DNA from: Clostridiales bacterium
GTDB lineage: Bacteria > Bacillota > Clostridia > Oscillospirales > Acutalibacteraceae
NCBI GenBank assembly: GCA_019415925.1
Contig: DXYG01000002.1
Location: forward strand, 37,421 to 66,361
DNA length: 28,941 nt
Reading direction: 5' to 3'
Position numbers and translations under genes: made by a program. The notes below the pieces were generated by a model. That model did not search any database. It had not been told where the DNA came from and saw nothing but the letters and a program-made list of their open reading frames with translations. This document shows, in pieces, positions 1 to 6,827 of the stretch. Each line of letters opens with the position of its first letter. The first letter of the stretch is position 1.

Positions 1-112
1 CGGGGATTCGAAGCCGAGCGGCAGCGTGTCGCTGCACCCAAATATTTTAGATACAATAAACTTCTTATTTCAGACCTAAAAATTATTACGTAATCCAGGA
101 TATTATAAATAT
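1..112. other. Window-edge non-coding stretch with a GC-rich hairpin
   Basis: The first 40 bases are clearly richer in G and C than what follows and contain a perfect 6-bp hairpin (GCAGCG at 21-26, TGT loop, CGCTGC at 30-35). The rest of the stretch is AT-rich. Frames open to the left edge close by 93 and have no visible start or ribosome binding site. It could be the end of a repeat or of a short gene lying mostly outside the window. I cannot assign a function. Confidence 0.3.
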
Positions 113-159
113 AAAAAACACAGTTTTATCTTCAATTGAAGTTCAAAACTGTGTTTTTT
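113..159 (-). terminator. Strong intrinsic terminator after rqcP, probably bidirectional
   Basis: The arms at 113-127 and 145-159 are perfect 15-bp inverted copies. The outer ends are A6 and T6, so either strand would give a stem followed by a U run. The 17-nt loop itself contains the palindrome CTTCAATTGAAG (130-141). It lies 10 bases beyond the rqcP stop codon and should end the murJ-mazG-hup-rqcP transcript, as well as anything converging from the left. Confidence 0.9.
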
Positions 160-168
160 ATATTAAAT

Positions 169-411
169 TCACACGACAGCCTCATACATTGTATCGGCGT
201 CTTCCTTGCGGACAACCTCTTTTACCTCGGTTACTCTTACCTTAACGCTTCTTGCGCCAAGTGTAATTTCGATTATATCGCCTGTTTTTACGTCATAGGA
301 AGCTCGTGCCTCTTTGCCGTTTACGATAACTTTGCCTGCGTCACAGGCTTCATTTGCTACCGTTCTGCGTTTTATCAGGCGTGAAACCTTTAAATATTTA
401 TCAAGTCGCAT
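169..411 (-). CDS. rqcP: RqcP-like S4-domain RNA-binding protein
   Basis: This 80-residue protein is almost entirely an S4 RNA-binding fold. It opens with MRLDKYLKVSRLIKRR and continues through the AGKVIVNGK turn to about residue 60, with a short basic/acidic tail. It matches the YabO/RqcP family (Hsp15-like). In Bacillus these proteins bind stalled 50S-tRNA complexes with RqcH and support C-terminal alanine tailing in ribosome quality control. The ATG has a good upstream site (AGAGGTG). It follows hup after an 80-bp gap holding a hairpin and is the last gene before a strong terminator. In Bacillus yabO follows the MazG gene yabN; here hup is inserted. The yabP-yabQ-divIC genes that often follow are absent before the terminator. 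The family call is firm; the RQC role is from homologues. Confidence 0.88.
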   Translation of the reverse strand: MRLDKYLKVSRLIKRRTVANEACDAGKVIVNGKEARASYDVKTGDIIEITLGARSVKVRVTEVKEVVRKEDADTMYEAVV

Positions 412-432
412 AAATTCACCTCTTTATTTTTT

Positions 433-475
433 CTAAAACAAAAGAGCCGTGTTGACAGACGTCAACTGCGGCTCT
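433..475 (-). terminator. Hairpin terminator or attenuator between hup and rqcP
   Basis: On the minus strand AGAGCCG (475-469) pairs with CGGCTCT (449-443). The inner arms GTTGAC/GTCAAC extend the stem, and the hairpin is followed by TTTTGTTTT. This is an intrinsic terminator form placed after hup and before rqcP. Partial readthrough would give far more hup than rqcP mRNA, which fits an abundant nucleoid protein next to a scarce ribosome factor. Confidence 0.7.
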
Positions 476-490
476 GATAAACAAATTAAA

Positions 491-766
491 TTACTTGTTT
501 ACGATATCCTTGAAGCCCTTGCCTGCCTTGAATGCAGGTACCTTTGAAGCAGGGATCTCGATTGTGTTACCTGTTCTGGGGTCACAACCTGTTCTTGCGT
601 TTCTCTGGCGCTGCTCAAATGTACCGAAGCCTGTGAGCTGAATCTTGTCGCCCTCTGCAACAGCCTTGATGATTGTGTCAATTGTAGCATTAAGAGCCTT
701 TTCAGCATCTTTCTTTGAAAGACCGCTCTGCTCTGCAACAGCAGCAATGAGTTCTGTTTTTTTCAT
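491..766 (-). CDS. hup: HU-family nucleoid DNA-binding protein
   Basis: At 91 residues this is the standard length of a bacterial HU subunit. The N-terminal helices (MKKTELIAAVAEQSGLSKKD) form the dimer core. The GFGTF signature (46-50) leads into the DNA-binding arm, with the intercalating proline at P63 in the context GCDPRTG. It should bind DNA without sequence preference as a homodimer, bend it and help compact the chromosome. The ATG is preceded by a strong GGAGG site. The gene lies 15 bp downstream of mazG, so it is at least partly cotranscribed, and a hairpin terminator follows. The mazG-hup-S4 order is, from memory, common in Clostridia. No odd features. Confidence 0.96.
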   Translation of the reverse strand: MKKTELIAAVAEQSGLSKKDAEKALNATIDTIIKAVAEGDKIQLTGFGTFEQRQRNARTGCDPRTGNTIEIPASKVPAFKAGKGFKDIVNK

Positions 767-781
767 TTTAGAAAACCTCCA

Positions 782-1585
782 TTAATTATCCTTATTTAAT
801 ATTTTAACTTCATCCCAAAGGGAATCAAGTACCGAAAGTGATGCCGTTTTCATATCTATGCCACGCTCATTTGCAAGGCTTTCAACCTTCGAAAAACGGT
901 CTGTGAATTTGTCGCAGGCATCGTAAAGTGCATGTTCACTGTCAATATCAAGAAATCTTGCAACATTTACGGCTGAAAACAATACGTCGCCAAGCTCTTC
1001 ACGCTGATTTTCCTTGTCGCCTGACTCAACAGCACTTTTGAGCTCATTACATTCCTCAAACAGCTTATCAAGCGCACCGTCCACACTTTCCCAGTCAAAG
1101 CCTACCTTTGCAGCCTTTTGCTGGATTTTTGTACTTCTCATAAGCGAAGGCAAAGCCTTTGAAACGCTGTTCATAACCTGCGTCTGTGATTTCTGGGATT
1201 TTGTTTTCATTTTGATTGCATCCCAGTTTTTAAGCACCTGCTCGGTTGTGTCAGCATCAACACTTCCGAATACGTGCGGATGACGTATAATCAGCTTTTT
1301 ACAGATTCCGTCGCACACATCATCAATTGTAAAGCTGTTCTTTTCGCTTTCAATTTCGCTGTGGAGCGCAACCTGCAAAAGCACATCTCCGAGTTCTTCC
1401 TTTAAAAGCTCTGTATCGTCATTGTCGATAGCTTCAATTGCTTCATAGGTTTCCTCGATAAAGTTTGCACGAATGGACTTGTGGGTCTGTTCCCTGTCCC
1501 AAGGACATCCACCCGGTGAACGCAGAATTTTAACTATTTCAACAAGGTCAGAAAAATTATAATTCTCTTTTTCTTTAAAGTCCAT
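782..1585 (-). CDS. mazG: MazG-type nucleoside triphosphate pyrophosphohydrolase
   Basis: MazG enzymes hydrolyse NTPs and dNTPs to monophosphates plus pyrophosphate, cleaning abnormal nucleotides. The protein (267 residues) has the family opening GCPWDREQTH (26-35), the metal-binding EETYE (44-48) and EELGD (63-67), and a second MazG-like half with EECNEL and EELGD near 205-230, so it is a two-domain MazG. It lacks the N-terminal methylase-like domain of Bacillus YabN. A longer frame back to a TTG at 1672 exists. However, the ATG at 1585 has a GGAGATG site 10 bases upstream, gives the usual family start and leaves a clean 79-bp gap after murJ; the 29 extra residues look non-native. hup follows after 15 bp. 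Confidence 0.93.
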   Translation of the reverse strand: MDFKEKENYNFSDLVEIVKILRSPGGCPWDREQTHKSIRANFIEETYEAIEAIDNDDTELLKEELGDVLLQVALHSEIESEKNSFTIDDVCDGICKKLIIRHPHVFGSVDADTTEQVLKNWDAIKMKTKSQKSQTQVMNSVSKALPSLMRSTKIQQKAAKVGFDWESVDGALDKLFEECNELKSAVESGDKENQREELGDVLFSAVNVARFLDIDSEHALYDACDKFTDRFSKVESLANERGIDMKTASLSVLDSLWDEVKILNKDN

Positions 1586-1592
1586 TTGAACA

Positions 1593-1599
1593 CATCTCC
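1593..1599 (-). promoter_or_regulatory. Ribosome binding site that sets the mazG start
   Basis: GGAGATG on the minus strand, with its GGAG ending 10 bases before the ATG at 1585. The alternative TTG at 1672 overlaps the murJ stop and has no comparable site, so the shorter MazG is preferred. Confidence 0.75.
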
Positions 1600-1664
1600 G
1601 ATTATACACTAATAGTAAGGCAAAATCAAGCCTTTGCTTACTTTTTGACTCGCACTTTTCTATT

Positions 1665-3476
1665 TTACCCAATTAGATGCCATTTTTCAAGTGCTTTTGC
1701 AATTTTTTCTCCTTTTGGAAGGAATTTTATTTCTGTAGCCGTAAATGCACGCATTAAAAGTAATGCAATTATATAAACAATTATAGCTGCAATTACTGCA
1801 AAGATTGTTGACAACCTTTGCGGAATAAACGACGTTAAAAGCATATTTGTGAAAAACGCCGCTGCCGAGCTGAACACCGAACCGATAAGCGGTTTAACAG
1901 TTGTTGAGAAGAAATCAGGCGTTACCTTTGAATGTTTTACAAGTAAATACATTCCGATAACAAGGATTATTGCATAGCTGATAAGCGAGCCTGCAGTTGC
2001 ACCCTGAATGTTTATTTCGGGAATACTTACAAATATCCACGAGGTTGCTATTTTAATTAACATACAAACTGTATACAGCTTCATAGGAAGATTTACCTTT
2101 CCTATGCCCTGTAACATACTGCAAACAGGAGTTACGGCGGCTGTGAATATAGTGGTAATTCCCATTAAGGTAAGTACATTACCGCCTATTTCTGCAATTG
2201 CGGCATCTGAATATACAAAGGACATTATCGGATGAGCTAGCACACAAAGACCGAGTGACATAGGAAGTGTGAACATCATTGTCATTCTGATTACGGTTTC
2301 AATTGATTTTTTAAGCTCATCCTTATTGCCTTTTGTCCACGCACTTGTAACATTAGGCATTGCACTTGAGCCGAACACCTGTGTTACGGCTGTTACAAGC
2401 TGCATAAGAGTAAGTGCCGATGAATAACATCCCCAGAGTCTTGTATGAATTGTCGCAGGAACACCTGTTGCGGCTTCGCCGTAGAAGGATTCGTCGGGAT
2501 AATATGCGCTGTACTGCGAATAAAGTGCCTCGGGATTTGTTGCGGCAAGATTTGAAAGAACATTCTGAATAATAATCTGGTCAATAAGAGAGCCTATGCT
2601 CATTACAAAAGCACCTGCCGCAATGGGAACAGCTGTTTTGCATATGATGATAAAGGTTTCTCTTTTCGCTCTTGCATCAACGGAATTTCTGTAATATTCC
2701 TCGGGAATACCGTCACCGCTGATTCTGTATTTTAACCAAAGAAAAATAAACGAACAAAAACTGCCAAAGGTGATTCCGCAGATTGCTCCTGCAACAGAAA
2801 AAGCAAGGATAGTATTCTGCGCCTCTGCTTCGGACGAAAAGGTATACCAGAGGAAAGTACCTGACTGCTCATACGAGCTTATACCAAAGCTCATTACAAG
2901 GAAAGCAAAAAGCGTACCGATAAGAAGCTTGACTGCGGCTTCAATAATTTCGGAAATTGCCGTTGGCGTCATATTGCGCTGTCCTTCAAAATAGCCTCTG
3001 TAGATTGAAGTAAGACATCCGAATAAAATTGTAGGTGCAAGACAAAGCATTGCGTGGAGCGAATACGGTGACTTTATCAATTGCACATATATAAAACTGC
3101 TGACAATCATTATCAGCAAGCAGACTATTCCGACAATTATAAAAAACGGAACTGATATTTTATGTATCAGCTTTACGTCTTTATAGCGCTTTTCTGCCAT
3201 ATTCTGGGAAACGAGGCGAGAAATTGCAATCGGCAGTCCTCCTGTTGCAACGGTAAAGATTACAACAAAAATTTCATAGGCATTGCTGTAGAGTCCCATA
3301 CCCATTGATGCAACGTCATCACCGAACATTGAATATATATTGGTCAGCAGGATTTTGTCAAGAAGTCCGAAAACCTTGACTATGACCATACTCAATGTTA
3401 AAATTGCGGCACCTTTGAGAAAAGTCTGCGATACATCCTTTTCGGAATTGGCAACAGCATTGTATTTTTTTGACAA
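1665..3476 (-). CDS. MurJ/SpoVB-family lipid flippase (polysaccharide biosynthesis protein)
   Basis: This 603-residue, highly hydrophobic protein has about 14 membrane segments and the MATE/MOP-flippase layout. The first segment is near residues 20-45, the repeated GGLPIAISRLV and GAAI/GTLF-type helices follow, and the last helices lie near 540-590. It belongs to the Firmicute group that includes SpoVB and YtgP/MurJ, which move lipid II or related undecaprenyl-linked precursors across the membrane. Whether this copy serves vegetative wall or spore cortex cannot be decided from sequence. The preferred start is a TTG at 3474-3476 preceded by AAAGGTGAT. It heads the mazG-hup-rqcP group, the same order as yabM-yabN-yabO in Bacillus, where yabM is a SpoVB paralogue. 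Hairpins, but no clear promoter, lie upstream. Confidence 0.88.
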   Translation of the reverse strand: MSKKYNAVANSEKDVSQTFLKGAAILTLSMVIVKVFGLLDKILLTNIYSMFGDDVASMGMGLYSNAYEIFVVIFTVATGGLPIAISRLVSQNMAEKRYKDVKLIHKISVPFFIIVGIVCLLIMIVSSFIYVQLIKSPYSLHAMLCLAPTILFGCLTSIYRGYFEGQRNMTPTAISEIIEAAVKLLIGTLFAFLVMSFGISSYEQSGTFLWYTFSSEAEAQNTILAFSVAGAICGITFGSFCSFIFLWLKYRISGDGIPEEYYRNSVDARAKRETFIIICKTAVPIAAGAFVMSIGSLIDQIIIQNVLSNLAATNPEALYSQYSAYYPDESFYGEAATGVPATIHTRLWGCYSSALTLMQLVTAVTQVFGSSAMPNVTSAWTKGNKDELKKSIETVIRMTMMFTLPMSLGLCVLAHPIMSFVYSDAAIAEIGGNVLTLMGITTIFTAAVTPVCSMLQGIGKVNLPMKLYTVCMLIKIATSWIFVSIPEINIQGATAGSLISYAIILVIGMYLLVKHSKVTPDFFSTTVKPLIGSVFSSAAAFFTNMLLTSFIPQRLSTIFAVIAAIIVYIIALLLMRAFTATEIKFLPKGEKIAKALEKWHLIG

Positions 3477-3516
3477 ATCAAATCACCTTTTGTACTTATT
3501 TTGTTAACTCTGCGGC

Positions 3517-3571
3517 ACGCTTCAGCGTATATTTATACATATTAACGGGCGGCACAATATTATGTCGCCCG
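3517..3571. other. Two hairpins between the zinc-ribbon gene and murJ
   Basis: A 9-bp stem (arms 3546-3554 and 3563-3571, one G-T wobble) is followed on the minus strand by a smaller palindrome (ACGCT at 3517-3521 with AGCGT at 3524-3528). Neither has a real U run, so termination is only weakly supported. They may be mRNA structures in the murJ leader. No convincing sigma-A promoter is visible in the 118-bp gap. Confidence 0.35.
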
Positions 3572-3594
3572 CAAACATATTATATTTTATTTGA

Positions 3595-4041
3595 TTACTC
3601 GCAGGTTTCTTCTGCATTTTCAGGAGTTTCAGCAGCTTCAGAAGATGAAAAAAACTCGTCATTATTCACTTCATCAAGCTTTGCACCGCAGATATTGCAG
3701 AAAACAGAATTTTTCGGAACAGTTGCATCACACTGAGGACATTTTTTACGATTCTTAGATGCCGCAATGTGCTCGTTTATTATATTGAGATTGTCCTTTA
3801 ATTCAGTTATTTCAGCAACAAGCTGTTGAATCTGCTCGGATAAATCAATTCCGTGAATCTGCTCTTTATAGGTAAGCGCTCCGAGGTCACGAAGCTTTTT
3901 ATTAATATCGCCTCTGATTTCAGCCGCAGTTATCTTATGCTTTGAAGCGTCGTAAACAACAGATGCTTTTTTTGAAACAGCAGAAGCAGCTGCTTTTGCA
4001 TTGACAACAACATCATCAAAAATTTCATCAAATTTTCCCAT
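3595..4041 (-). CDS. Small zinc-ribbon protein of unknown function
   Basis: This 148-residue protein does not match a named family that I recognise. Residues 1-40 are Ala/Lys/Val-rich and helical (amphipathic, no signal peptide). Residues 66-97 form a likely coiled coil. Residues 101-120 are a zinc ribbon with two Cys pairs, CPQC (101-104) and CNICG (115-119). The tail (125-148) is acidic and Ser/Glu-rich. This resembles short Clostridial proteins with a helical stalk and a C-terminal zinc ribbon; the target is unknown. The reading frame stays open to 4200, but those 53 residues are encoded by the MITE-like element. The ATG at 4041, with an AAAGG site upstream, begins a sensible protein. It appears to have its own promoter at 4282-4310 and no operon partners. 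Confidence 0.8.
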   Translation of the reverse strand: MGKFDEIFDDVVVNAKAAASAVSKKASVVYDASKHKITAAEIRGDINKKLRDLGALTYKEQIHGIDLSEQIQQLVAEITELKDNLNIINEHIAASKNRKKCPQCDATVPKNSVFCNICGAKLDEVNNDEFFSSSEAAETPENAEETCE

Positions 4042-4070
4042 AATAATACCAGCCTTTCTTATCAGTATAT

Positions 4071-4249
4071 TTAAGGAAGCACTGATTAAATCGTTTGTGC
4101 ATATTGCGCCGTCAGATTTTTCGTTAGGTTGCACAAATAAACCGCAGTAATGCTGACGCATTACGAGGATTTTTTGGGCAAGCTGGCGGAAAATATGCAA
4201 GCAAGATGTGCAAACAGCTTTTAGGGTGATTTATTCAGTGGTTCCTTAA
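4071..4249. mobile_element. MITE-like non-autonomous element with terminal inverted repeats
   Basis: The ends at 4071-4092 and 4228-4249 are inverted copies matching at 20 of 22 positions, each beginning TTAAGGAA. Because TTAA is its own complement, it could also be the target duplication; no other flanking duplication is evident. Just inside, GTTTG-type subterminal motifs recur in inverted form (near 4093-4102 and 4206-4215). At 179 bp it encodes no transposase. It separates a sigma-A-like promoter (4282-4310) from the ATG of the zinc-ribbon gene (4041) and so would be transcribed as most of a 235-nt leader. The two-base divergence of the ends suggests an old insertion. It is presumably mobilised by an IS elsewhere in the genome. 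Confidence 0.7.
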
Positions 4250-4281
4250 GTTAGTTTGTAGTCTGATTATTAATTATGCAT

Positions 4282-4317
4282 ATTATAACACTGTTTATTA
4301 CAATAATCAACAGTGTT
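4282..4317 (-). promoter_or_regulatory. Sigma-A-type promoter within an inverted repeat, upstream of the zinc-ribbon gene
   Basis: On the minus strand TTGATT (4310-4305) and TATAAT (4287-4282) are separated by exactly 17 bases, a strong vegetative promoter match. A perfect 9-bp inverted repeat, AACACTGTT with arms at 4309-4317 and 4287-4295, spans it and overlaps the hemZ stop codon. It could be an operator or the stem of a hemZ terminator, but the U run after the stem is poor. Expected transcription start is near 4275. Confidence 0.6.
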
Positions 4318-5746
4318 ATTTACCATAAAATCTCAGGATTGACGACTTTCTTTCTATGAGTTCATCGAAACGGTCTACATATTCATACGGATATTTAAAA
4401 TTGAATATACGCTCAAGGTAATCGGTTTCATTATTTTTCAGCTTTGTAACACCGCCTGAACCACAGGCAAGAATCGTGTGGGTTTCGTCCATAACATAAA
4501 CGTTGTAAAGACTTTCAAAGCCTTTTTTGGACCAGCCGACATTCTCAAGATTGCCGACCATTCTGCTTTGTCGGTACATATAGTACGGTATGTATTCATC
4601 AGCGGTCAGCGTTTTTTGAGTGTATTCAAGCATTTTTTTGGCTGTTTCGGCATCTTCTCTGTTAAGTGTTGTACCGATATTCGTAAGCGTTGACGCACGT
4701 TTCATACAAAGCGTATGTACGGTTATACATTCGGGAGATAATGCACGTATACTGTCGAGAGAATTTACAAAGCTTTCTAAAGTATCCGTCGGAAGTCCTG
4801 CTATTAAATCGGTATTGATATTGTCAAAGCCGCATTTTCTTGCAAGCTCAAATGCAGTAGAAAATTGTTCAGAAGTGTGCTTTCTGCCGATTTCTTTTAA
4901 TACATTATCATTTAAAGTCTGTGGATTTATGCTTATTCTGTCTACTTTATTTTCTTTTAAAGCACAAAGACGTTCTTTATCAATAGTGTCGGGACGTCCT
5001 GCCTCAACCGTAAACTCCCTGCAAGTTGACATATCAAAGCTGTTTCTGACTGTTTTCAGTACTCTGTCAAGCTGTTCTGCATTGAACGTTGTTGGAGTTC
5101 CTCCGCCGAAATATACTGTTTCAAGCCTCAGTCCGAGGTCGGACGCTATCTGTGCAGTCGCCTTGATTTCTTCACAAAGAAGCTCTGTATACGGCTCAAT
5201 CAACTTTTTGGCACGTTCTACAGATGACATTACAAAGGAACAATAGCTGCACCTTGACGGGCAGAAAGGAATTCCTACGTAAAGGCTGAAAGACTCGGGA
5301 CGTGAAAGGTCAAGGATTTTCTTTTCATTTTTCTCGGTAAGCTCGGCAAGGTTGAGCTTTTCGGGGCTTACATAAAATTCATCATTAAACTTATTGCGTG
5401 CTCCTTCTTCACCGAGTTCTTCGCACAAACGTCTGAAAAGCTTTACGGGACGGACTCCTGTAAGAACTCCCCAAGGTTGTGTATATCCCGAATACTGACA
5501 TAAAAGCTTATAGAGAAGCTGCGCCGAAGTAAGCTCGTTATCGTCGGTTTTATCAGCAAAAAGCGATTTTTTAAAGTTATTGATAGATACTTCAATTTTA
5601 ACTTTATCGGATACTTCGGTATAGATATACGGTTGCTCTACCGAATCAAAGGTTTTGAAAACATTGATTTTTTCATTAGGAAAAAACAGCCTTGTGAGGT
5701 TTTCAAGTTCAAACCGGAAATTGTGATTTTTAACGTATAAATTCAT
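4316..5746 (-). CDS. hemZ: HemZ-type coproporphyrinogen III dehydrogenase-like radical SAM protein
   Basis: This 476-residue radical SAM enzyme has the cluster-binding triad at C162, C166 and C169 (PFCPSRCSYCSF) and the SAM-binding GGGTPT (214-219). The roughly 150-residue N-terminal extension is typical of HemZ and absent from ordinary HemN. The family is annotated as oxygen-independent coproporphyrinogen III oxidase. HemN-like proteins also include heme chaperones and methyltransferases, so heme synthesis is not proven, and no other heme genes are in the window. It starts 1 base after the MBL hydrolase stop, with the site GAGGGC inside that gene, implying translational coupling. It ends the 17-gene run; its stop lies in the promoter/inverted repeat of the next gene. 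Confidence 0.87.
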   Translation of the reverse strand: MNLYVKNHNFRFELENLTRLFFPNEKINVFKTFDSVEQPYIYTEVSDKVKIEVSINNFKKSLFADKTDDNELTSAQLLYKLLCQYSGYTQPWGVLTGVRPVKLFRRLCEELGEEGARNKFNDEFYVSPEKLNLAELTEKNEKKILDLSRPESFSLYVGIPFCPSRCSYCSFVMSSVERAKKLIEPYTELLCEEIKATAQIASDLGLRLETVYFGGGTPTTFNAEQLDRVLKTVRNSFDMSTCREFTVEAGRPDTIDKERLCALKENKVDRISINPQTLNDNVLKEIGRKHTSEQFSTAFELARKCGFDNINTDLIAGLPTDTLESFVNSLDSIRALSPECITVHTLCMKRASTLTNIGTTLNREDAETAKKMLEYTQKTLTADEYIPYYMYRQSRMVGNLENVGWSKKGFESLYNVYVMDETHTILACGSGGVTKLKNNETDYLERIFNFKYPYEYVDRFDELIERKSSILRFYGK

Positions 5747-5747
5747 A

Positions 5748-6374
5748 TTACAGCGCCCTCATAAGAGGATTGTATTTCCTTTCGTGGTCAAGCGTTGAAA
5801 GCGGACCGTGACCGGGTATCACTCGGTAGTCACCCGAAAAATTTTTAAGCCTTAAAATTGAGTTGTACATATCGCTGTTGCTTCCCGTTGGCAAATCAGT
5901 TCTGCCGTAGGATTCGCAGAAAAGCGTATCGCCGCTGATTAATGTATCATCAAAAATAAAGCAACCGCCTCCGCTTGTGTGACCGGGCGTCTGAATATAG
6001 GTAATTTCGGTTTCACCGAGCATAAAGGTTTCATTGTCCTTTAACAGAATATCGGCTGAAAAAGCAGGTAAATCTATATTATGATTAACGCTTAAATTAA
6101 GAGAAGGCGTACTTAAGAATTTATTTTCCTTTTCACCTGTCGCAATTTTTGCATTAAACCTGTCTGCAAGCTCTTTTGCATAGCCTATATGGTCATAGTG
6201 ACCGTGAGTAAGCATTACATATTCAAGCTTACCGCCGTCTTTTTCAATCTGCTCTATAAGCTCATCGGATTTTTCACCGGGGTCAACTACGGCTGATTTA
6301 CCCGTTGCTTTGTCAACAAGATAACAGCAGTTTGTTGCAAGAAAAGTTACGTTATATACTTTTACGTCAATCAT
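5748..6374 (-). CDS. Metallo-beta-lactamase-fold hydrolase (glyoxalase II-like)
   Basis: This 208-residue MBL-fold enzyme has the dinuclear metal motif HGHYDH (57-62), then H132 (PGHTSGG), D149 (SGDTLF) and H188 (PGHGP), a complete ligand set. This layout is that of the small YqgX/GloB-like hydrolases that cleave thioesters such as S-lactoylglutathione. Clostridia generally lack glutathione, so the real substrate is open. The N-terminus reads straight into the fold with no signal peptide, so it is cytoplasmic. Its ATG overlaps the dtd stop by 4 bases and hemZ begins 1 base after it. The rel-dtd-MBL-hemZ order is widely conserved in Clostridia from memory. Confidence 0.88.
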   Translation of the reverse strand: MIDVKVYNVTFLATNCCYLVDKATGKSAVVDPGEKSDELIEQIEKDGGKLEYVMLTHGHYDHIGYAKELADRFNAKIATGEKENKFLSTPSLNLSVNHNIDLPAFSADILLKDNETFMLGETEITYIQTPGHTSGGGCFIFDDTLISGDTLFCESYGRTDLPTGSNSDMYNSILRLKNFSGDYRVIPGHGPLSTLDHERKYNPLMRAL

Positions 6375-6826
6375 TTTTTCAAGTCCTTAGAGTTAATTTC
6401 AATTGTCACAGGTCCGTCATTTGTAAGCGAAACCTGCATATCTGCACCGAAAACGCCCTTTTCTACACGAGAAATTCCGTTATCTGTCATTTTCTTGCAG
6501 AAATATTCATAAAGCGGCTCGGCAGTTTCGGGACGTGCGGCAGAAATAAAGCTCGGACGGCGTCCGTGGGAACAGTCAGCGCAAAGAGTAAAGTTTGAAA
6601 TCACAAGCACACCGCCGCCTACGTCGGTAAGAGAAAGATTCATCTTATCATTTTCATCGGTGAAAATTCTCAGTCCCGATAATTTTGCAGCAAGCACCTC
6701 GGCATCACGCTGTTCGTCACCGTTTTCAACGCCGAGCAGAATTAAGAAGCCTTTTTCTATCTCACCGACTGTTTTATTTTCAATATCAACACGTGCGTTT
6801 GATACACGCTGTAGAATTGCTTTCAT
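6371..6826 (-). CDS. dtd: D-aminoacyl-tRNA deacylase
   Basis: Dtd removes D-amino acids (for example D-Tyr) and mischarged glycine from tRNA, protecting translation. The length (151 residues) is typical. The two signature motifs are present: SNFTL (77-81), where most homologues have SQFTL, and NDGPVT (136-141), whose Gly-Pro pair sets chirality at the dimer interface. The MKAILQRVSNARV start is the canonical N-terminus. The ATG lies 1 base after the rel stop and its ribosome site (GAGG) is inside the last rel codons, so the two are coupled. The Gln-to-Asn change in the first motif is conservative; activity is still expected. Confidence 0.94.
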   Translation of the reverse strand: MKAILQRVSNARVDIENKTVGEIEKGFLILLGVENGDEQRDAEVLAAKLSGLRIFTDENDKMNLSLTDVGGGVLVISNFTLCADCSHGRRPSFISAARPETAEPLYEYFCKKMTDNGISRVEKGVFGADMQVSLTNDGPVTIEINSKDLKK

Positions 6827-6827
6827 A

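Noticed and set aside
1..93. Reading frame open from the left edge, and a possible tRNA end (GGATTCGAA-like)
   Set aside because: No start, ribosome site or recognisable protein in 31 codons; the bases around the T-loop-like string do not form a T stem or acceptor stem.
1586..1672. 29-residue longer MazG from a TTG
   Set aside because: No ribosome site, overlap with the murJ stop, and a clear GGAG-preceded ATG at the family start.
3546..3571. Intrinsic terminator after the zinc-ribbon gene
   Set aside because: The stem is good but no U run follows on the minus strand, so it is listed only as a hairpin.
4042..4200. 53-residue N-terminal extension of the zinc-ribbon protein
   Set aside because: It is encoded by the MITE-like element, has no good ribosome site, and the ATG at 4041 begins a sensible protein.
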